This document shows, piece after piece, positions 43,051 through 53,654 of a stretch of DNA of 64,000 nt; the first letter of the stretch is position 1; each line of letters opens with the position of its first letter. The DNA is from Gryllotalpicola ginsengisoli DSM 22003. Lineage in GTDB: Bacteria > Actinomycetota > Actinomycetes > Actinomycetales > Microbacteriaceae. The stretch lies in contig NZ_AULK01000002.1 of the NCBI RefSeq assembly GCF_000419445.1, forward strand, positions 248,001 to 312,000, read 5' to 3'. Both the position numbers and the translations under genes were made by a program. Below the pieces are notes generated by a model. That model was given only the letters and a program-made list of their open reading frames with translations. It did not search any database and had not been told where the DNA came from.

Positions 43051-43126
43051 CGTCCCGGGCGCTGACGTCCCGGGCGCCGACGCTCCGGCGCGCTACCTCC
43101 GGCGCGCTACCTCAGACGCACTACTT
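43041..43126. repeat. Two adjacent short tandem repeats spanning two convergent gene ends
   Basis: Three copies of a 15-base unit CGGGCGCTGACGTCC (43041-43085, the third degenerate) are followed by three copies of a 14-base unit CCGGCGCGCTACCT (43085-43126, the last degenerate). They include the SDR stop codon and the stop of the convergent lipoprotein, and are probably products of slippage. Confidence 0.75.
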
Positions 43127-43783
43127 CAGGTTCCCCATGACGTCGTCGGCGATCTGGTACGCGTCGCCGGGCTCGATGAACTCCTTCGAGTCGATGACGA
43201 TCCAGTAGCCGTTGTTCGTGAACACCTGCAGCGTGCCCACATCGCCCGAGGTGCTGAAGTAGCCGACCGTGCCGGCCGGCGCGTTGTCGATGGGAACGAC
43301 CTGCGCCGACTGCGCGACCTGGCCGCTGTACTGGTCGAAGGTCTCCGCGGCCGGCTTCGCGACGGCGATCTCGATGATGTTGCCGCTGGACTCGTTCACC
43401 CAGCCGTAGCTGACGCCGGAGAGCTTGACGAGCTTGTCCGCGGCGCTGCCCGAGGAGACCTGGTAGCTCGGGGAGGGGGAGAAGTTGGGGTTGAAGTCGT
43501 ACACCTGCTGAGAGGTCCACACCTGCTCTTGCGTGAGCGTGACCGGGGTCGGCGTGGGCGTCGGGGTGGGCGAGGCCGACGCGGTCGCCGAGGCCGACGC
43601 GGAGGAGTCGCCGGAGCCGTCCGACCCGCCCGCCGCATCGCCCGAGCTCGTGGCCGACGACGTCGACGACGGATGCGTCGCGCTGCTGCCCCCGAACATG
43701 CTGCACCCCGCAAGCGCGGTGACCGCGAGGGCACCGACCGCGAGAGCGCTGAACAGACGGGCGGAGGGGCGGTCGGTGCTCAT
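43121..43783 (-). CDS. Putative lipoprotein with Ser/Thr/Pro linker
   Basis: A 220-residue exported protein. The signal peptide ends in the lipobox LAGC (Cys27), then come about 55 Ser/Thr/Ala/Gly residues with a short TPTPTPTP run, a probable cell-wall-spanning linker. The C-terminal 130 residues ([17 protein letters not shown] onward) form a conserved-looking globular domain of unknown function. The ATG at 43783 is the only start before the signal peptide. It diverges from argS. Confidence 0.82.
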   Translation of the reverse strand: MSTDRPSARLFSALAVGALAVTALAGCSMFGGSSATHPSSTSSATSSGDAAGGSDGSGDSSASASATASASPTPTPTPTPVTLTQEQVWTSQQVYDFNPNFSPSPSYQVSSGSAADKLVKLSGVSYGWVNESSGNIIEIAVAKPAAETFDQYSGQVAQSAQVVPIDNAPAGTVGYFSTSGDVGTLQVFTNNGYWIVIDSKEFIEPGDAYQIADDVMGNLK

Positions 43784-43854
43784 GGCCGCGACTCTATCAA
43801 GCGGCCGAGGGCGTCCAGGCCGCGCCCCGGGGGCCTCCCATAGAATCGTTACCT

Positions 43855-45540
43855 GTGACCCCCGCCGAACTCTCCGCCCACCTTTTCGCCCTCGTCGCCC
43901 CCATCGTCGAGCGGCGCCGGGCCGAGGGCGACGGCGGGCAGAACGGCCCCGAGCTCACCGCCGAGCAGGTCGTCCTCGAGCGGCCGAAGAACCGCGATCA
44001 CGGCGACTGGGCGTCCAACGTCGCGCTGCGCCTGGCCAAGCCGCTGGGCGTGAACCCCCGCGAACTGGCGACCGAGATCGCGGATGCCGCGGCGAATATT
44101 CCCGGAGTGGCATCCGTCGAGGTCGCCGGGCCCGGCTTCCTGAACTTCCGCCTCGACGCGGCCGCCGCGGGCCTGCTTGCGAAGACCATCGTCGACGCCG
44201 GCGACTCCTACGGCCACAACGACACCCAGGCCGGCCGCACGATCAACCTCGAGTTCGTCAGCGCCAACCCGACCGGCCCGCTGCACATCGGCCACACCCG
44301 GTGGGCGGCCCTCGGCGATTCGATCGCGCGGGTGCTCAAGGCCTCCGGCGCCGACCTCGTCAGCGAGTACTACATCAACGACGCCGGCGCGCAGATGGAC
44401 AAGTTCGGGGCCAGCGTGCTCGCCGCCGCGAAGGGCGAGCCGACGCCCGAGGGCGGCTACCCCGGCCAGTACATCGCCGACCTCGCGGCGCACGTGCTCG
44501 CCGAGGTGCCCGACCTGCTGCAGCGGCCCGAAGACGAGCAGCTGATCACCGCCCGCGAGCTTGCCTACGCCCGCCAGCTCGAGGAGATCAAGCGGTCGCT
44601 CGAGAACTTCAACGTGCACTTCGACGTGTTCTTCAGCGAGCGCACCCTGCACGCCAAGTCCGAGGAGACCGGCACGAGCCTGATCGACGACGCCATCGAG
44701 CGGCTGCGCGCCCAGGGCCACGTCTTCGACGCCGACGGCGCGGTGTGGGTGCGCACCACCGACTTCGGCGACGACAAGGATCGCGTCGTGCGGCGCTCCG
44801 ACAGCGAGATCTACACCTACTTCGCCGCCGACGCCGCCTACTACCTGAGCAAGTCGGATCGCGGCTACGCGCACAAGATCTACCTCCTCGGCGCCGACCA
44901 CCACGGCTACGTGCACCGGCTCAAGGCCCTCGCCGGCGCGGCGGGCGACGACCCCGAGCGGGACATCGAGGTGCTGATCGGCCAGCTCGTGTCGGTCAAC
45001 GGCGCCCGGCTGTCGAAGCGCGCGGGCAACATCATCGAGATGGATGACCTGATCGAGTGGCTGGGCACGGATGCGCTGCGCTACTCCCTCGCGCGCTACC
45101 CGGCAGATTCCCCCCTGCAGCTCGACCCCGAGCTGCTGCGCAAGCGCAGCAACGACAACCCGGTCTTCTACGTGCAGTACGCGCACGCCCGCACCGCCTC
45201 GGTCGGGCGCAACGCCGCGGCCGCGGGCGTCGACCGCAGCGAATTCGCCCCCGAGCTGCTCACCCACGAGACCGAGTCGGCGCTGCTCGGCGGCCTGCAG
45301 GAGTTCCCGCGCATCGTCGCCCAGGCCGCCGAGCTGCGCGAGCCGCACCGCGTCGCGCGCTACGTGGAGGAGATCGCCGGCCTCTACCACCGCTGGTACG
45401 ACAACTGCCGCGTCATCCCGCTGGGGGAGGACCCGGTGGAGCCGGTGCACCGCACCCGGCTATGGCTCAACGATGCGACCGGGCAGGTGATCCGCAACGG
45501 TCTCGCCCTGCTCGGCGTGAGCGCACCGGAGAAGATGTAG
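43855..45540 (+). CDS. argS: Arginyl-tRNA synthetase
   Basis: A 561-residue class I aminoacyl-tRNA synthetase. The N-terminal ArgRS domain is followed by [20 protein letters not shown] (HIGH at about 145-148); the KMSKS region reads [10 protein letters not shown], and the C-terminal DALR domain ([11 protein letters not shown], then [19 protein letters not shown]) ends the protein. GTG 43855 is eight bases after TAGAAT (43841-43846), so the mRNA is leaderless. It starts the argS-lysA-hom-thrC-thrB block. Confidence 0.97.
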   Translation: MTPAELSAHLFALVAPIVERRRAEGDGGQNGPELTAEQVVLERPKNRDHGDWASNVALRLAKPLGVNPRELATEIADAAANIPGVASVEVAGPGFLNFRLDAAAAGLLAKTIVDAGDSYGHNDTQAGRTINLEFVSANPTGPLHIGHTRWAALGDSIARVLKASGADLVSEYYINDAGAQMDKFGASVLAAAKGEPTPEGGYPGQYIADLAAHVLAEVPDLLQRPEDEQLITARELAYARQLEEIKRSLENFNVHFDVFFSERTLHAKSEETGTSLIDDAIERLRAQGHVFDADGAVWVRTTDFGDDKDRVVRRSDSEIYTYFAADAAYYLSKSDRGYAHKIYLLGADHHGYVHRLKALAGAAGDDPERDIEVLIGQLVSVNGARLSKRAGNIIEMDDLIEWLGTDALRYSLARYPADSPLQLDPELLRKRSNDNPVFYVQYAHARTASVGRNAAAAGVDRSEFAPELLTHETESALLGGLQEFPRIVAQAAELREPHRVARYVEEIAGLYHRWYDNCRVIPLGEDPVEPVHRTRLWLNDATGQVIRNGLALLGVSAPEKM

Positions 45541-45548
45541 CGATCGCC

Positions 45549-46313
45549 ATGGCAGCGACCCGAAAGGCCCGCGTGCTCGCCTGGTGGCTCGTGGGCGTGC
45601 TCGCCTTCGTCGCCCTCGCCTTCGCCGCCGACTCCGGCTTGCGGTCATATGCCGAATACCGCATGCAGTCGGAGATCGAGAAGGCGCTGCCCGAAGGGCT
45701 GGCCACACCCGACCTCCGGGTGACGGTCCGCGGATTCTCCTTCATCTACCAGTACCTGCGCGGCAGCTTCGACCAGGTGGACGTCGAAGCTCCCGACATC
45801 GCCACCAGCCGAGGCTCGGTATCGGCGACGCTCGAGGCCTACGACGTGCGCATCGACCGGTCGTTCGCGAAGCCGCCGGTGCTCGGGCGGGTGCAGGGTG
45901 CGCTGCACGCCTCCGAGGCATCCGTCAACAGCCTCGTCGCCCTGCCCGACCCCTCGGCGGCGATCCGCCTCGGCTCGAAGTCGGTGACCTACGTGGCCAC
46001 CACGCAGGTGCTCGGCGTGCCGATCACGTACTCCGCCGCCGTGCGGCCGGTCGCCGACGGCGACGTCGTGCGGCTCTACCCGATCAGCGTCAACGTCGTC
46101 TCGGGCCCCGTGCACTTCGACGTGAAGTCGATCCTCGGCGGACTGTTCGACGGCAAGCCGGTGGACGTGTGCATCGCCCCGTACCTGCCCGAGGGGCTCG
46201 ACGTCGGCACGATCTCGATCAGCCGCAGCCGCGTCGACGTGACCTTCGGCGCCGAGGACTTCTCCCTCGACGAGAAGACCTTCAACCGGCACGCCACCTG
46301 CCCCTCCTCGTGA
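45549..46313 (+). CDS. DUF2993 (LmeA-like) membrane-anchored protein
   Basis: A 254-residue protein with one N-terminal transmembrane helix (about 9-29) and the DUF2993 domain, a beta-rich lipid-binding-like fold related to mycobacterial LmeA, which acts in lipomannan maturation. Repeated strand pattern SVSATLEAYDVRIDRSF and late DVCIAPYLPEGLDVG are visible. It starts eight bases after argS and interrupts the usual argS-lysA neighbourhood. Function here is inferred only from the family. Confidence 0.82.
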   Translation: MAATRKARVLAWWLVGVLAFVALAFAADSGLRSYAEYRMQSEIEKALPEGLATPDLRVTVRGFSFIYQYLRGSFDQVDVEAPDIATSRGSVSATLEAYDVRIDRSFAKPPVLGRVQGALHASEASVNSLVALPDPSAAIRLGSKSVTYVATTQVLGVPITYSAAVRPVADGDVVRLYPISVNVVSGPVHFDVKSILGGLFDGKPVDVCIAPYLPEGLDVGTISISRSRVDVTFGAEDFSLDEKTFNRHATCPSS

Positions 46314-46329
46314 CCGCCGCCCCGCCGGT

Positions 46330-46393
46330 GCGCTACTCGGATCCGCGCCGCGCCACTCGGGTCTGTGGCGCGCACTGCGGATGCGAGTAGCGC
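46330..46393. repeat. Palindromic interspersed repeat (GCGCTACTC family), copy 3
   Basis: 17-base arms starting GCGCTACTCG and ending CGAGTAGCGC differ at one position, and an inner GCGCCAC/GTGGCGC stem follows, so nearly the whole 64 bases can pair. It lies between the DUF2993 and lysA genes; no other feature is seen in that 203-base gap except a TAGGCT box near 46438. Confidence 0.7.
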
Positions 46394-46516
46394 AAGCAAC
46401 CCGCGCATCGCGATTTCGGCGCCGCGCGCCGCGCTCGGTAGGCTGAGCGCGCCCCACCGGGGCAGCAGCGCCCCTGCGCATCAGCTTCACCATCAGCTTC
46501 AACCCCGAGGTCGCCC

Positions 46517-47923
46517 GTGGTCGCCAACCCCCTCGCACCGAGCCGGCTGGCCGAGCCGTCCGATGCCAACGCGCTCCCCGCGGCCGTCTGGCCCGCGAGC
46601 GCCGAGCGCGGCGCCGACGGCGTCGTGCACCTCGGGGGAGTGCCGCTCACGGCGCTCGCCCGCGAGTTCGGCACCCCCCTCTACGTCGTCGACGAGCAGG
46701 ACGTGCGCGACCGCGCCGCGCGCACCCTCGCCGCGTTCCGGTCGGCGGCCGCCCGCATCGGCACCACGGCGACCGTGTATTACGCGGGCAAGGCGTTCCT
46801 CAGCACGGAGATCGCCCGCTGGGTGGCCGAGGCGGGGCTGAACGTCGACACCTGCAGCGGCGGGGAGCTCGCCGTCGCCCTCGCCGCCGGCGTCGACCCG
46901 GCCCGGCTCGGCCTGCACGGCAACAACAAGTCCGCCGCCGAACTCGACCGTGCCGCCGAGGTCGGCCTCGGCACGATCGTGATCGACGGCTCCCAGGAGA
47001 TCGGCCGCGTCGCCGAGGTCGCCGCCCGCCACGGCCGCCGCCAGCGGGTGCGGCTGCGGGTGAGCTCGGGCGTGCACGCCCACACCCACGACTTCCTCGC
47101 CACGGCGCACGAGGACCAGAAGTTCGGGGTGCCGCTCGCCGACGTCGAGCCGCTGGTGCGCAGCATCCGCTCGCACGACGAACTCGACTTCGTCGGCCTG
47201 CACTGCCACATCGGCTCGCAGATCTTCGGCTCCGACGGCTTCGCCGAGTCGGCCCGCCGCCTGCTCGAGGTGCACGCGCGGCTGCTCGAAGGCGGCCCTG
47301 TGCCCGAGCTGAACCTCGGCGGCGGCTTCGGCATCGCCTACACCGCCGCCGACGACCCCACCCCGATCGAGCAGCTCGCCGACCGCATCGCCGACGCCGT
47401 CGCGGCGCAGTGCGCGGCGCTCGGCATCCCCGTGCCGCACCTCGCCTTCGAACCGGGGCGGGCGATCGTCGGCACCGGCGGCGTCACCCTGTACGAGGTC
47501 GGCACCACCAAAGCCGTCGAGGTGTCCCTGCCCACCGGCGGCACCGCGACCCGGCTGTACGCGAGCGTCGACGGCGGCATGAGCGACAACGCGCGCTACG
47601 CGCTCTACCAGGCCGAGTACAGCGTGCGCATCGTGAGCCGGGCATCGGATGCCTCACCCGCACTCGTCCGCATCGCGGGCAAGCACTGCGAGTCGGGCGA
47701 CATCGTCGTCGACGCCGACTACCTGCCCGGCGACGTCGCCCCCGGCGACCTGGTCGCCGTGCCGGCGACCGGCGCATACTGCTGGTCGCTGTCGAGCAAC
47801 TACAACCATCTGCCCCGTCCCGCGGTCGTCGCCGTGCGCGACGGCGAGGCGCGGGTGATCGTGCGCGGCGAGACCGAGCACGACGTGCTGGCCCGCGCGA
47901 TGGCGCCCGGAGAGACCGCATGA
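46517..47923 (+). CDS. lysA: Diaminopimelate decarboxylase
   Basis: A 468-residue PLP enzyme that makes lysine from meso-diaminopimelate. The PLP lysine is Lys92 in YYAGKAF; also visible are LHCHIGSQ (about 233-240), [21 protein letters not shown] and the active-site cysteine in KHCESGD. GTG 46517 is the only start giving the normal N-terminus. The stop overlaps the hom start (ATGA). Confidence 0.96.
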   Translation: MVANPLAPSRLAEPSDANALPAAVWPASAERGADGVVHLGGVPLTALAREFGTPLYVVDEQDVRDRAARTLAAFRSAAARIGTTATVYYAGKAFLSTEIARWVAEAGLNVDTCSGGELAVALAAGVDPARLGLHGNNKSAAELDRAAEVGLGTIVIDGSQEIGRVAEVAARHGRRQRVRLRVSSGVHAHTHDFLATAHEDQKFGVPLADVEPLVRSIRSHDELDFVGLHCHIGSQIFGSDGFAESARRLLEVHARLLEGGPVPELNLGGGFGIAYTAADDPTPIEQLADRIADAVAAQCAALGIPVPHLAFEPGRAIVGTGGVTLYEVGTTKAVEVSLPTGGTATRLYASVDGGMSDNARYALYQAEYSVRIVSRASDASPALVRIAGKHCESGDIVVDADYLPGDVAPGDLVAVPATGAYCWSLSSNYNHLPRPAVVAVRDGEARVIVRGETEHDVLARAMAPGETA

Positions 47924-49233
47924 TCGAATACCGCACTCTGAAGATCGCCCTGCTCGGCGCCGGCACCGTCGGCCAGCAGGTGGCGAAGCTGCTGCTCGAG
48001 CGCACCGACGAGCTGGCCGGCCGCATCGGCGCCGGCCTCGAACTCGCGGGCATCGCCGTGCGCGACCCCGACAAGCCGCGCGAGGTCGAGCTGCCGCGCG
48101 AGCTGTTCACGACCGACGCGGCGCAACTCATCCACGGCTCCGACATCGTCATCGAGCTGATGGGCGGCATCGAGCCGGCCCGCACGCTCATCCTCGAGGC
48201 GCTGAACTCGGGCGCCGACGTGATCACGGGCAACAAGGCGCTGCTGGCCACGCACGGCGCCGAGCTGTTCGACGCCGCCGAGCAGGTCGGCGCGCAGCTG
48301 TACTACGAGGCCGCCGTCGGGGGAGCGATCCCGATCATCCGCCCGCTCCGCGAGAGCCTCGCCGGCGACCGGGTGACCCGCATCCTCGGCATCGTCAACG
48401 GCACCACCAACTTCATGCTCGACCGCATGGACACGCTCGGCGAGGGCTTCACCGAGGCGCTGGCCACCGCGACCGAGCTCGGCTACGCCGAGGCCGACCC
48501 GACCGCCGACGTCGGCGGCTGGGACGCCGCGGCGAAGGCCGCTCTGCTCGCCAGCCTCGCCTTTCACACCAACGTGCCGCTCGACGCCGTCTACCGCGAG
48601 GGCATCGAGGACCTGACCCGCGAGCAGGTCGACCGGGCGCACGCCATGGGCTACGTCGTCAAGCTGCTCGCCATCTGCGAGCGCATCCCGGCGCCGGACG
48701 GGGGCGAGGGCGTGTCGGCACGGGTGTATCCCGCGCTCATCCCGCGCACGCATCCGCTCGCCGCCGTGCACGGCGTGTTCAACGCCGTGTTCGTCGAGGC
48801 CGAGGCGGCCGGCGGCCTGATGTTCTACGGCGCGGGCGCCGGGGGAGTGCAGACCGCCTCCGCCGTGCTCGGCGACGTCGTCTCCGCCGCCCGGCGGCAC
48901 GTGGCCGGCGGCCCGGGCGTCGCCGAGTCGACCCACGCGAACCTGCCCGTGCTGCCCATCTCGGCGGCGATCACCCGCTACCACGTCACCCTGCACGTCA
49001 CCGACCAGCCGGGCGTGCTCGCCGAGATCGCCCGCATCTTCGCCGAGAACGGCACCTCGATCGAGACGATGCAGCAGTCGACCACGAGCGACGGCGGCGA
49101 CGGCCCCACGGCTACCCTGGTGATCGGCACGCACGCCGCGCCCGAGGCGTCGCTGGCCGCCACCGTGGCCGCCCTGCGGCGCAGCCGGGTCGTGAAGTCC
49201 ATCGCGCACGTGCTGCGCATCGAAGGCGCCTGA
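47920..49233 (+). CDS. hom: Homoserine dehydrogenase
   Basis: A 437-residue NAD(P)H-dependent enzyme turning aspartate semialdehyde into homoserine. It has the N-terminal [16 protein letters not shown] (9-24), the catalytic GNKALLA region, [11 protein letters not shown] (about 156-166), [17 protein letters not shown] (about 190-206), and a C-terminal ACT domain ([19 protein letters not shown]) for threonine feedback. ATGA overlap with lysA. Confidence 0.97.
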   Translation: MIEYRTLKIALLGAGTVGQQVAKLLLERTDELAGRIGAGLELAGIAVRDPDKPREVELPRELFTTDAAQLIHGSDIVIELMGGIEPARTLILEALNSGADVITGNKALLATHGAELFDAAEQVGAQLYYEAAVGGAIPIIRPLRESLAGDRVTRILGIVNGTTNFMLDRMDTLGEGFTEALATATELGYAEADPTADVGGWDAAAKAALLASLAFHTNVPLDAVYREGIEDLTREQVDRAHAMGYVVKLLAICERIPAPDGGEGVSARVYPALIPRTHPLAAVHGVFNAVFVEAEAAGGLMFYGAGAGGVQTASAVLGDVVSAARRHVAGGPGVAESTHANLPVLPISAAITRYHVTLHVTDQPGVLAEIARIFAENGTSIETMQQSTTSDGGDGPTATLVIGTHAAPEASLAATVAALRRSRVVKSIAHVLRIEGA

Positions 49234-49265
49234 CGCGGCCGGGAAACCAAAGGAGCGAAATAGCC

Positions 49266-50360
49266 ATGGCCCACCAGTGGCAGGGAGTCCTGCGCGAGTA
49301 CCGCGACCGTCTCGACGTGACGGATGCGACGCCGATCGTCACCCTCGGCGAGGGCGGCACCCCGCTGATCCCCGCACCCGCGCTCTCGCGGCGCACCGGC
49401 GCCGACGTGCACATCAAGTTCGAGGGCATGAACCCGACCGGGTCGTTCAAGGACCGCGGCATGACCATGGCCATCTCCAAGGCGCTCGAGCACGGCGCGA
49501 AGGCCGTCATCTGCGCCTCCACGGGCAACACCTCGGCCTCGGCAGCCGCCTATGCGGCGCACGCCGGCATCAAGGCCGTCGTGCTCATCCCCGAGGGCAA
49601 GATCGCGCTCGGCAAGCTCAGCCAGGCGATCGTGCACGACGCCGAGATCGTGCAGCTGAAGGGCAACTTCGACGACTGCCTGAACGTGGCCCGCGAGCTC
49701 GCCGCGCAGTATCCGGTGCACCTGGTCAACTCGGTCAACAACGACCGCATCGAGGGGCAGAAGACCGCCGCGTTCGAGATCGTCGAGGCGCTCGGCGACG
49801 CCCCCGACTTCCACTTCATCCCGATCGGCAACGCCGGCAACTACACCGCCTACACCCGCGGTTTCGTCGAGGAGGCCGAGTCGGGCGCGACCACGAAGCT
49901 GCCGCGCATGTTCGGATTCCAGGCGGCAGGCGCCGCGCCCATCGTGCTCGGCCACCCGGTGACCGAGCCCGACACCATCGCGACCGCGATCCGCATCGGC
50001 AACCCCGCCTCGTGGGACCTCGCGCTCGCCGCCCGCGACACCACCTCCGGCTACTTCGGCATGATCGACGACGACACGATCCTCGCCGCGCAGAAGCTGC
50101 TGGCCGCCGAGGTGGGCGTCTTCGTCGAGCCCGCGAGCGCGATCAGCGTCGCCGGCCTGCTCGAGCGGGCCGAGGCGGGCGAGATCCCGGCCGGGTCGAC
50201 CGTCACCGTGACCGTCACGGGTCACGGCTTGAAGGACCCGCAGTGGGCCCTGCGCACCGCCGACGGCAGCGAGGTTCAGCCGACCGTCGTCGCGGTCGAC
50301 GCGGCGGCCGTCGCGGCGACGATCGGGCTCGAGAAAGCGCCGGCCGAGGCATCCGTATGA
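49266..50360 (+). CDS. thrC: Threonine synthase
   Basis: A 364-residue PLP enzyme converting phosphohomoserine to threonine. The PLP lysine is Lys62 in [10 protein letters not shown], with [15 protein letters not shown] as the phosphate-binding loop. It starts [16 protein letters not shown], typical of actinobacterial ThrC. The ATG at 49266 has AAAGGAG at nine-base spacing. Its stop overlaps the thrB ATG (ATGA). Confidence 0.97.
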   Translation: MAHQWQGVLREYRDRLDVTDATPIVTLGEGGTPLIPAPALSRRTGADVHIKFEGMNPTGSFKDRGMTMAISKALEHGAKAVICASTGNTSASAAAYAAHAGIKAVVLIPEGKIALGKLSQAIVHDAEIVQLKGNFDDCLNVARELAAQYPVHLVNSVNNDRIEGQKTAAFEIVEALGDAPDFHFIPIGNAGNYTAYTRGFVEEAESGATTKLPRMFGFQAAGAAPIVLGHPVTEPDTIATAIRIGNPASWDLALAARDTTSGYFGMIDDDTILAAQKLLAAEVGVFVEPASAISVAGLLERAEAGEIPAGSTVTVTVTGHGLKDPQWALRTADGSEVQPTVVAVDAAAVAATIGLEKAPAEASV

Positions 50361-51331
50361 CCCCGCTCGCGCCGGGCACCGCGGTGCACGTGCGCGTGCC
50401 GGCCACGACCGCCAACCTCGGCCCCGGCTTCGACACGCTCGGCCTCGCCCTCTCGCTCTACGACGAGGTCGACGTGGCCGTGCGCGCCGAGCCGGGCGCA
50501 CACGTCGAGGTGCACGGCGTGGGCGCAGACGGCACGGTCGCGACGGATGCCTCGAACCTGGTCGTCGCCACGATCGCCGAGGTGTTCGCCCGCCGCGGCG
50601 CCCCGCTGCCGGGCCTCGAGCTGGTGGCGCACAACGCGATCCCGCACGGGCGGGGCCTCGGCTCCTCCGGCGCGGCGATCGTCGCGGGCGTCATGGCGGC
50701 CAAGGGGCTGCTGGAGCTCGCCGGCGAGCGCCCCTTCGACTCCGCCGAGCTGCTCGCGATCGCGACCGAGCTCGAGGGCCACCCCGACAACGTGGCGCCG
50801 GCGCTGTTCGGCGGGCTGACCATCGCGTGGCTCACCCCCGGCGGCCCGCAGCACAAGAAGCTCAACGTGCACCGCGGCGTCTCGCCCGTGGTCTTCGTGC
50901 CCGCGCAGGAGGTGCCGACCAAGCTCGCCCGCACCATGCAGCCGGCTCAGGTGCCGCACGAGGACGCCGTGTTCAACGTCTCCCGCTCGGCGCTGCTCAT
51001 CGCCGCGCTGATCCAGAGCCCCGAGCTGCTGCTCGCCGCGACCGAGGACAAGCTGCACCAGAGCTACCGGGCGCAGGCGATGCCCGACAGCGACGCGCTG
51101 ATCCGGCTGCTGCGCGGCCGCGGCTTCCCTGCCGTCGTCTCGGGCGCCGGGCCCTCGGTGCTGGTGCTGTGCCCCGAGCCTGCGCAGCGCCTCGCCGCCG
51201 CCGAGCTGGTCGCCGCCGAGAGCACCGTGCCGTGGGACGCGCTGATGCTCGCCGTCGACTTCAAAGGCGCCACGGTGACCCCCGCCGATGCCGACGCCAC
51301 GACACCCGTAGGGGGTGGCACGAGCGGCTGA
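50357..51331 (+). CDS. thrB: Homoserine kinase
   Basis: A 324-residue GHMP-family kinase that phosphorylates homoserine. It carries [19 protein letters not shown] (14-32), the ATP loop [15 protein letters not shown] (about 98-112) and the late [11 protein letters not shown]. It is the last gene of the threonine operon; the rho leader follows. Translation is coupled to thrC. Confidence 0.96.
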   Translation: MTPLAPGTAVHVRVPATTANLGPGFDTLGLALSLYDEVDVAVRAEPGAHVEVHGVGADGTVATDASNLVVATIAEVFARRGAPLPGLELVAHNAIPHGRGLGSSGAAIVAGVMAAKGLLELAGERPFDSAELLAIATELEGHPDNVAPALFGGLTIAWLTPGGPQHKKLNVHRGVSPVVFVPAQEVPTKLARTMQPAQVPHEDAVFNVSRSALLIAALIQSPELLLAATEDKLHQSYRAQAMPDSDALIRLLRGRGFPAVVSGAGPSVLVLCPEPAQRLAAAELVAAESTVPWDALMLAVDFKGATVTPADADATTPVGGGTSG

Positions 51332-51341
51332 AGCCCGGTGT

Positions 51342-51551
51342 TAGAATCGCAGCATCACCCGCCAGAGCCCCAAGCCATTGGTGTGCTCGGCTCAAGGGTG
51401 GATCAGATACACGTACTGCTGTCGCATCCGAGCTGAGACTCGACCCGAGAACCGACGTGCGTGACGCGGAACGATCCGCAGCGCACCTCGCATGCGACGT
51501 GCTTCCCGATGTGGCCCTCATGCGCCCTTCGGAGATAGGAATCCCTGACAA
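51342..51551 (+). promoter_or_regulatory. rho promoter and about 200-base leader
   Basis: TAGAAT (51342-51347) in the context TGTTAGAATCG is an extended -10 box 11 bases after the thrB stop. About 200 bases of leader follow before the rho GTG. The leader contains an 11-codon frame ending in a GTGA overlap with rho. Long rho leaders are known to mediate autoregulation in other bacteria; here that is an inference. Confidence 0.55.
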
Positions 51552-51555
51552 GTGA
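51520..51555 (+). CDS. Possible 11-residue leader peptide overlapping the rho start
   Basis: ATG 51520 opens a frame [11 protein letters not shown] whose TGA (51553-51555) overlaps the rho GTG (51552-51554) as GTGA, the arrangement seen at every tightly coupled pair in this window. Its last codons include the GGAGATAGGA that serves as rho's ribosome site. No clear Shine-Dalgarno precedes the ATG, so translation is uncertain. Confidence 0.35.
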   Translation: MRPSEIGIPDK

Positions 51556-53654
51556 CTGATGTGATCAGCGAGACCACCGCTGACCTCGACCTCACCGGGC
51601 TGCGCGTGCCGCAGCTGCAGGCCCTCGCCACCGAACTCGGCATCGCCGGCGCAGCCAAGCTGCGCAAGGGCGAGCTGATCGCCGCCATCGAGGCGGCGCG
51701 GGGCGAGCAGGCGGCCGACGTCGTCGACGCGATCGAGACGGATGCGTCCCCCGAGACCCCCACGACCCCCGAGGCGCCGGCCGAGTCGGCCGAGACGCCC
51801 GCCGACGAGGTGAGCCCCGCCGAGGAGCTGCCCCTCGAGCTCCCCACCCCGCCGGTCGACTCGGCCACGACGCCGGTCGACTCGGCTGCGCAGCAGCCGA
51901 ATGGAGACCAGGCCCCCGAGACGCCGGTCGACTCGGCTGCGCAGCAGCCGAATGGAGACCAGGCCCCCGAGCAGGCCCCCCGCGGCCGCCGCGGCCGCCG
52001 CGTCACCACCGGCGGCAACGTGACCGCCACCGGGCACGTGAACGCCGGTCTCACCGGTGTCGAGGCACTCCTTCCCGCCCTCGACGCCGTGGCCGAGCAG
52101 CGCCAGGCCGCGCGCGGGCAGAAGCCCGCCGAGGCCGACACGGCGCAGGAGCAGGCTCCCGAGGCATCCGTGCCCGCCGAAGGCGACCAGGCCGAGAAGC
52201 CGCAGGACCAGAACGGCGAACAGCAGGAGGGCGGCCGTCGCCGCCGCAACCGGCGCGGCCGCGGCCGTGGCGGCGAGCGCGGCGACAACCAGGACCTGCA
52301 GGGCGGCGAGAAGGAACAGCCCAAGCAGGACCAGCCCCAGAAGGAGCAGGCCCAGAACGGCCAGAACGGACCGCAGCAGAACGGCGAGCAGGCCGAAGGC
52401 GGCCGTCGCGGCCGCTACCGCGACCGCAAGCGCAGCCGCGGAACCGCGGGCGACGAGGGCGAGATCGAGCTGACCGAGGACGACGTGCTGATCCCGGTCG
52501 CCGGCATCCTCGACGTGCTCGACAACTACGCGTTCGTGCGCACCACCGGCTACCTGCCGGGCGCCAGCGACGTGTACGTCTCGCTCGGCCAGGTCAAGAA
52601 GTACGGCCTGCGCAAGGGCGACGCCGTAGTCGGCGCCATCCGTCAGCCCCGCGAGGGCGACGGCAACGGCCGGCAGAAGTACAACGCCCTGGTCAAGGTC
52701 GACTCGATCAACGGCCAGAGCGTCGACGAGGCGGCCACCCGCGTCGAGTTCGGCAAGCTCACCCCGCTCTACCCGCAGGAGCGCCTGCGGCTGGAGACGG
52801 TGCCGGAGAAGCTGACCCAGCGCATCATCGACCTGATCGCCCCCATCGGGAAGGGCCAGCGCGGCCTGATCGTCGCCCCGCCGAAGGCCGGCAAGACGAT
52901 CGTGCTGCAGCAGATCGCCAACGCCATCACGACCAACAACCCCGAGGTGCACCTCATGGTCGTGCTCGTCGACGAGCGCCCCGAAGAGGTCACCGATATG
53001 CAGCGCACGGTGAAGGGCGAGGTCATCGCCTCGACCTTCGACCGCCCCGCCGAGGACCACACCACGGTCGCCGAGCTCGCCATCGAGCGCGCCAAGCGCC
53101 TCGTCGAGCTCGGCCACGACGTGGTCGTGCTGCTCGACTCGATCACCCGCCTCGGCCGCGCCTACAACGTGTCGGCGCCGGCGTCCGGGCGCATCCTCTC
53201 CGGCGGCGTCGACGCCTCCGCGCTCTACCCGCCCAAGCGCTTCTTCGGCGCCGCGCGGAACATCGAGCACGGCGGTTCGCTGACGATCCTCGCCACGGCG
53301 CTGGTGGAGACCGGCTCCAAGATGGACGAGGTGATCTTCGAGGAGTTCAAGGGCACCGGCAACAGCGAGCTGCGCCTGTCGCGCCAGCTGGCCGACAAGC
53401 GCATCTTCCCGGCGGTCGACGTGAACGCGTCCTCCACCCGCCGCGAGGAGATGCTGCTGAGCCCCGACGAGGTGAAGATCACCTGGAAGCTGCGCCGCGC
53501 CCTCGCCGGGCTCGACCCGCAGCAGGCGCTCGAAGTGGTGCTCGGCAAGCTGAAGGAGACGACGTCCAACGTCGAGTTCCTCGTGCAGATGCAGAAGTCG
53601 ATGCCCGCCGCGGGCAACGGCCACTCGCACGGGCACGAGAACAACCACCGCTGA
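51552..53654 (+). CDS. rho: Transcription termination factor Rho (actinobacterial long form)
   Basis: A 700-residue hexameric RNA helicase. An N-terminal Rho_N/SAP-like domain (about 9-50) is followed by about 220 residues of disordered Pro/Glu/Gln-rich and then Arg/Gly/Asn-rich sequence with [10 protein letters not shown]. The RNA-binding and ATPase cores come next, with Walker [11 protein letters not shown] (about 440-449), [11 protein letters not shown] and [13 protein letters not shown]. Such insertions are typical of actinobacterial Rho. Two 17-residue repeats in the disordered part come from a captured intergenic repeat. GTG 51552 overlaps a leader frame; the stop overlaps prfA. Confidence 0.96.
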   Translation: MTDVISETTADLDLTGLRVPQLQALATELGIAGAAKLRKGELIAAIEAARGEQAADVVDAIETDASPETPTTPEAPAESAETPADEVSPAEELPLELPTPPVDSATTPVDSAAQQPNGDQAPETPVDSAAQQPNGDQAPEQAPRGRRGRRVTTGGNVTATGHVNAGLTGVEALLPALDAVAEQRQAARGQKPAEADTAQEQAPEASVPAEGDQAEKPQDQNGEQQEGGRRRRNRRGRGRGGERGDNQDLQGGEKEQPKQDQPQKEQAQNGQNGPQQNGEQAEGGRRGRYRDRKRSRGTAGDEGEIELTEDDVLIPVAGILDVLDNYAFVRTTGYLPGASDVYVSLGQVKKYGLRKGDAVVGAIRQPREGDGNGRQKYNALVKVDSINGQSVDEAATRVEFGKLTPLYPQERLRLETVPEKLTQRIIDLIAPIGKGQRGLIVAPPKAGKTIVLQQIANAITTNNPEVHLMVVLVDERPEEVTDMQRTVKGEVIASTFDRPAEDHTTVAELAIERAKRLVELGHDVVVLLDSITRLGRAYNVSAPASGRILSGGVDASALYPPKRFFGAARNIEHGGSLTILATALVETGSKMDEVIFEEFKGTGNSELRLSRQLADKRIFPAVDVNASSTRREEMLLSPDEVKITWKLRRALAGLDPQQALEVVLGKLKETTSNVEFLVQMQKSMPAAGNGHSHGHENNHR
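51871..51960 (+). repeat. Interspersed GGTCGACTC/AATGGAGACC repeat captured inside rho
   Basis: Two identical 39-base units (51871-51909 and 51922-51960) spaced 51 bases apart start CGCCGGTCGACTCGG and end CCGAATGGAGACC, the same order as intergenic copies at 912-980 and 7781-7888. The in-frame translation is [16 protein letters not shown] twice. A truncated third unit (GGTCGACTCGG) lies just upstream at 51854. Confidence 0.8.

Noticed and set aside
51261-53648. 795-codon open frame on the minus strand opposite rho
   Set aside because: It is a shadow of the GC-rich third codon positions of rho; translation is Val/Leu/Gly-rich low complexity with no motif, whereas the plus strand has full Rho motifs.
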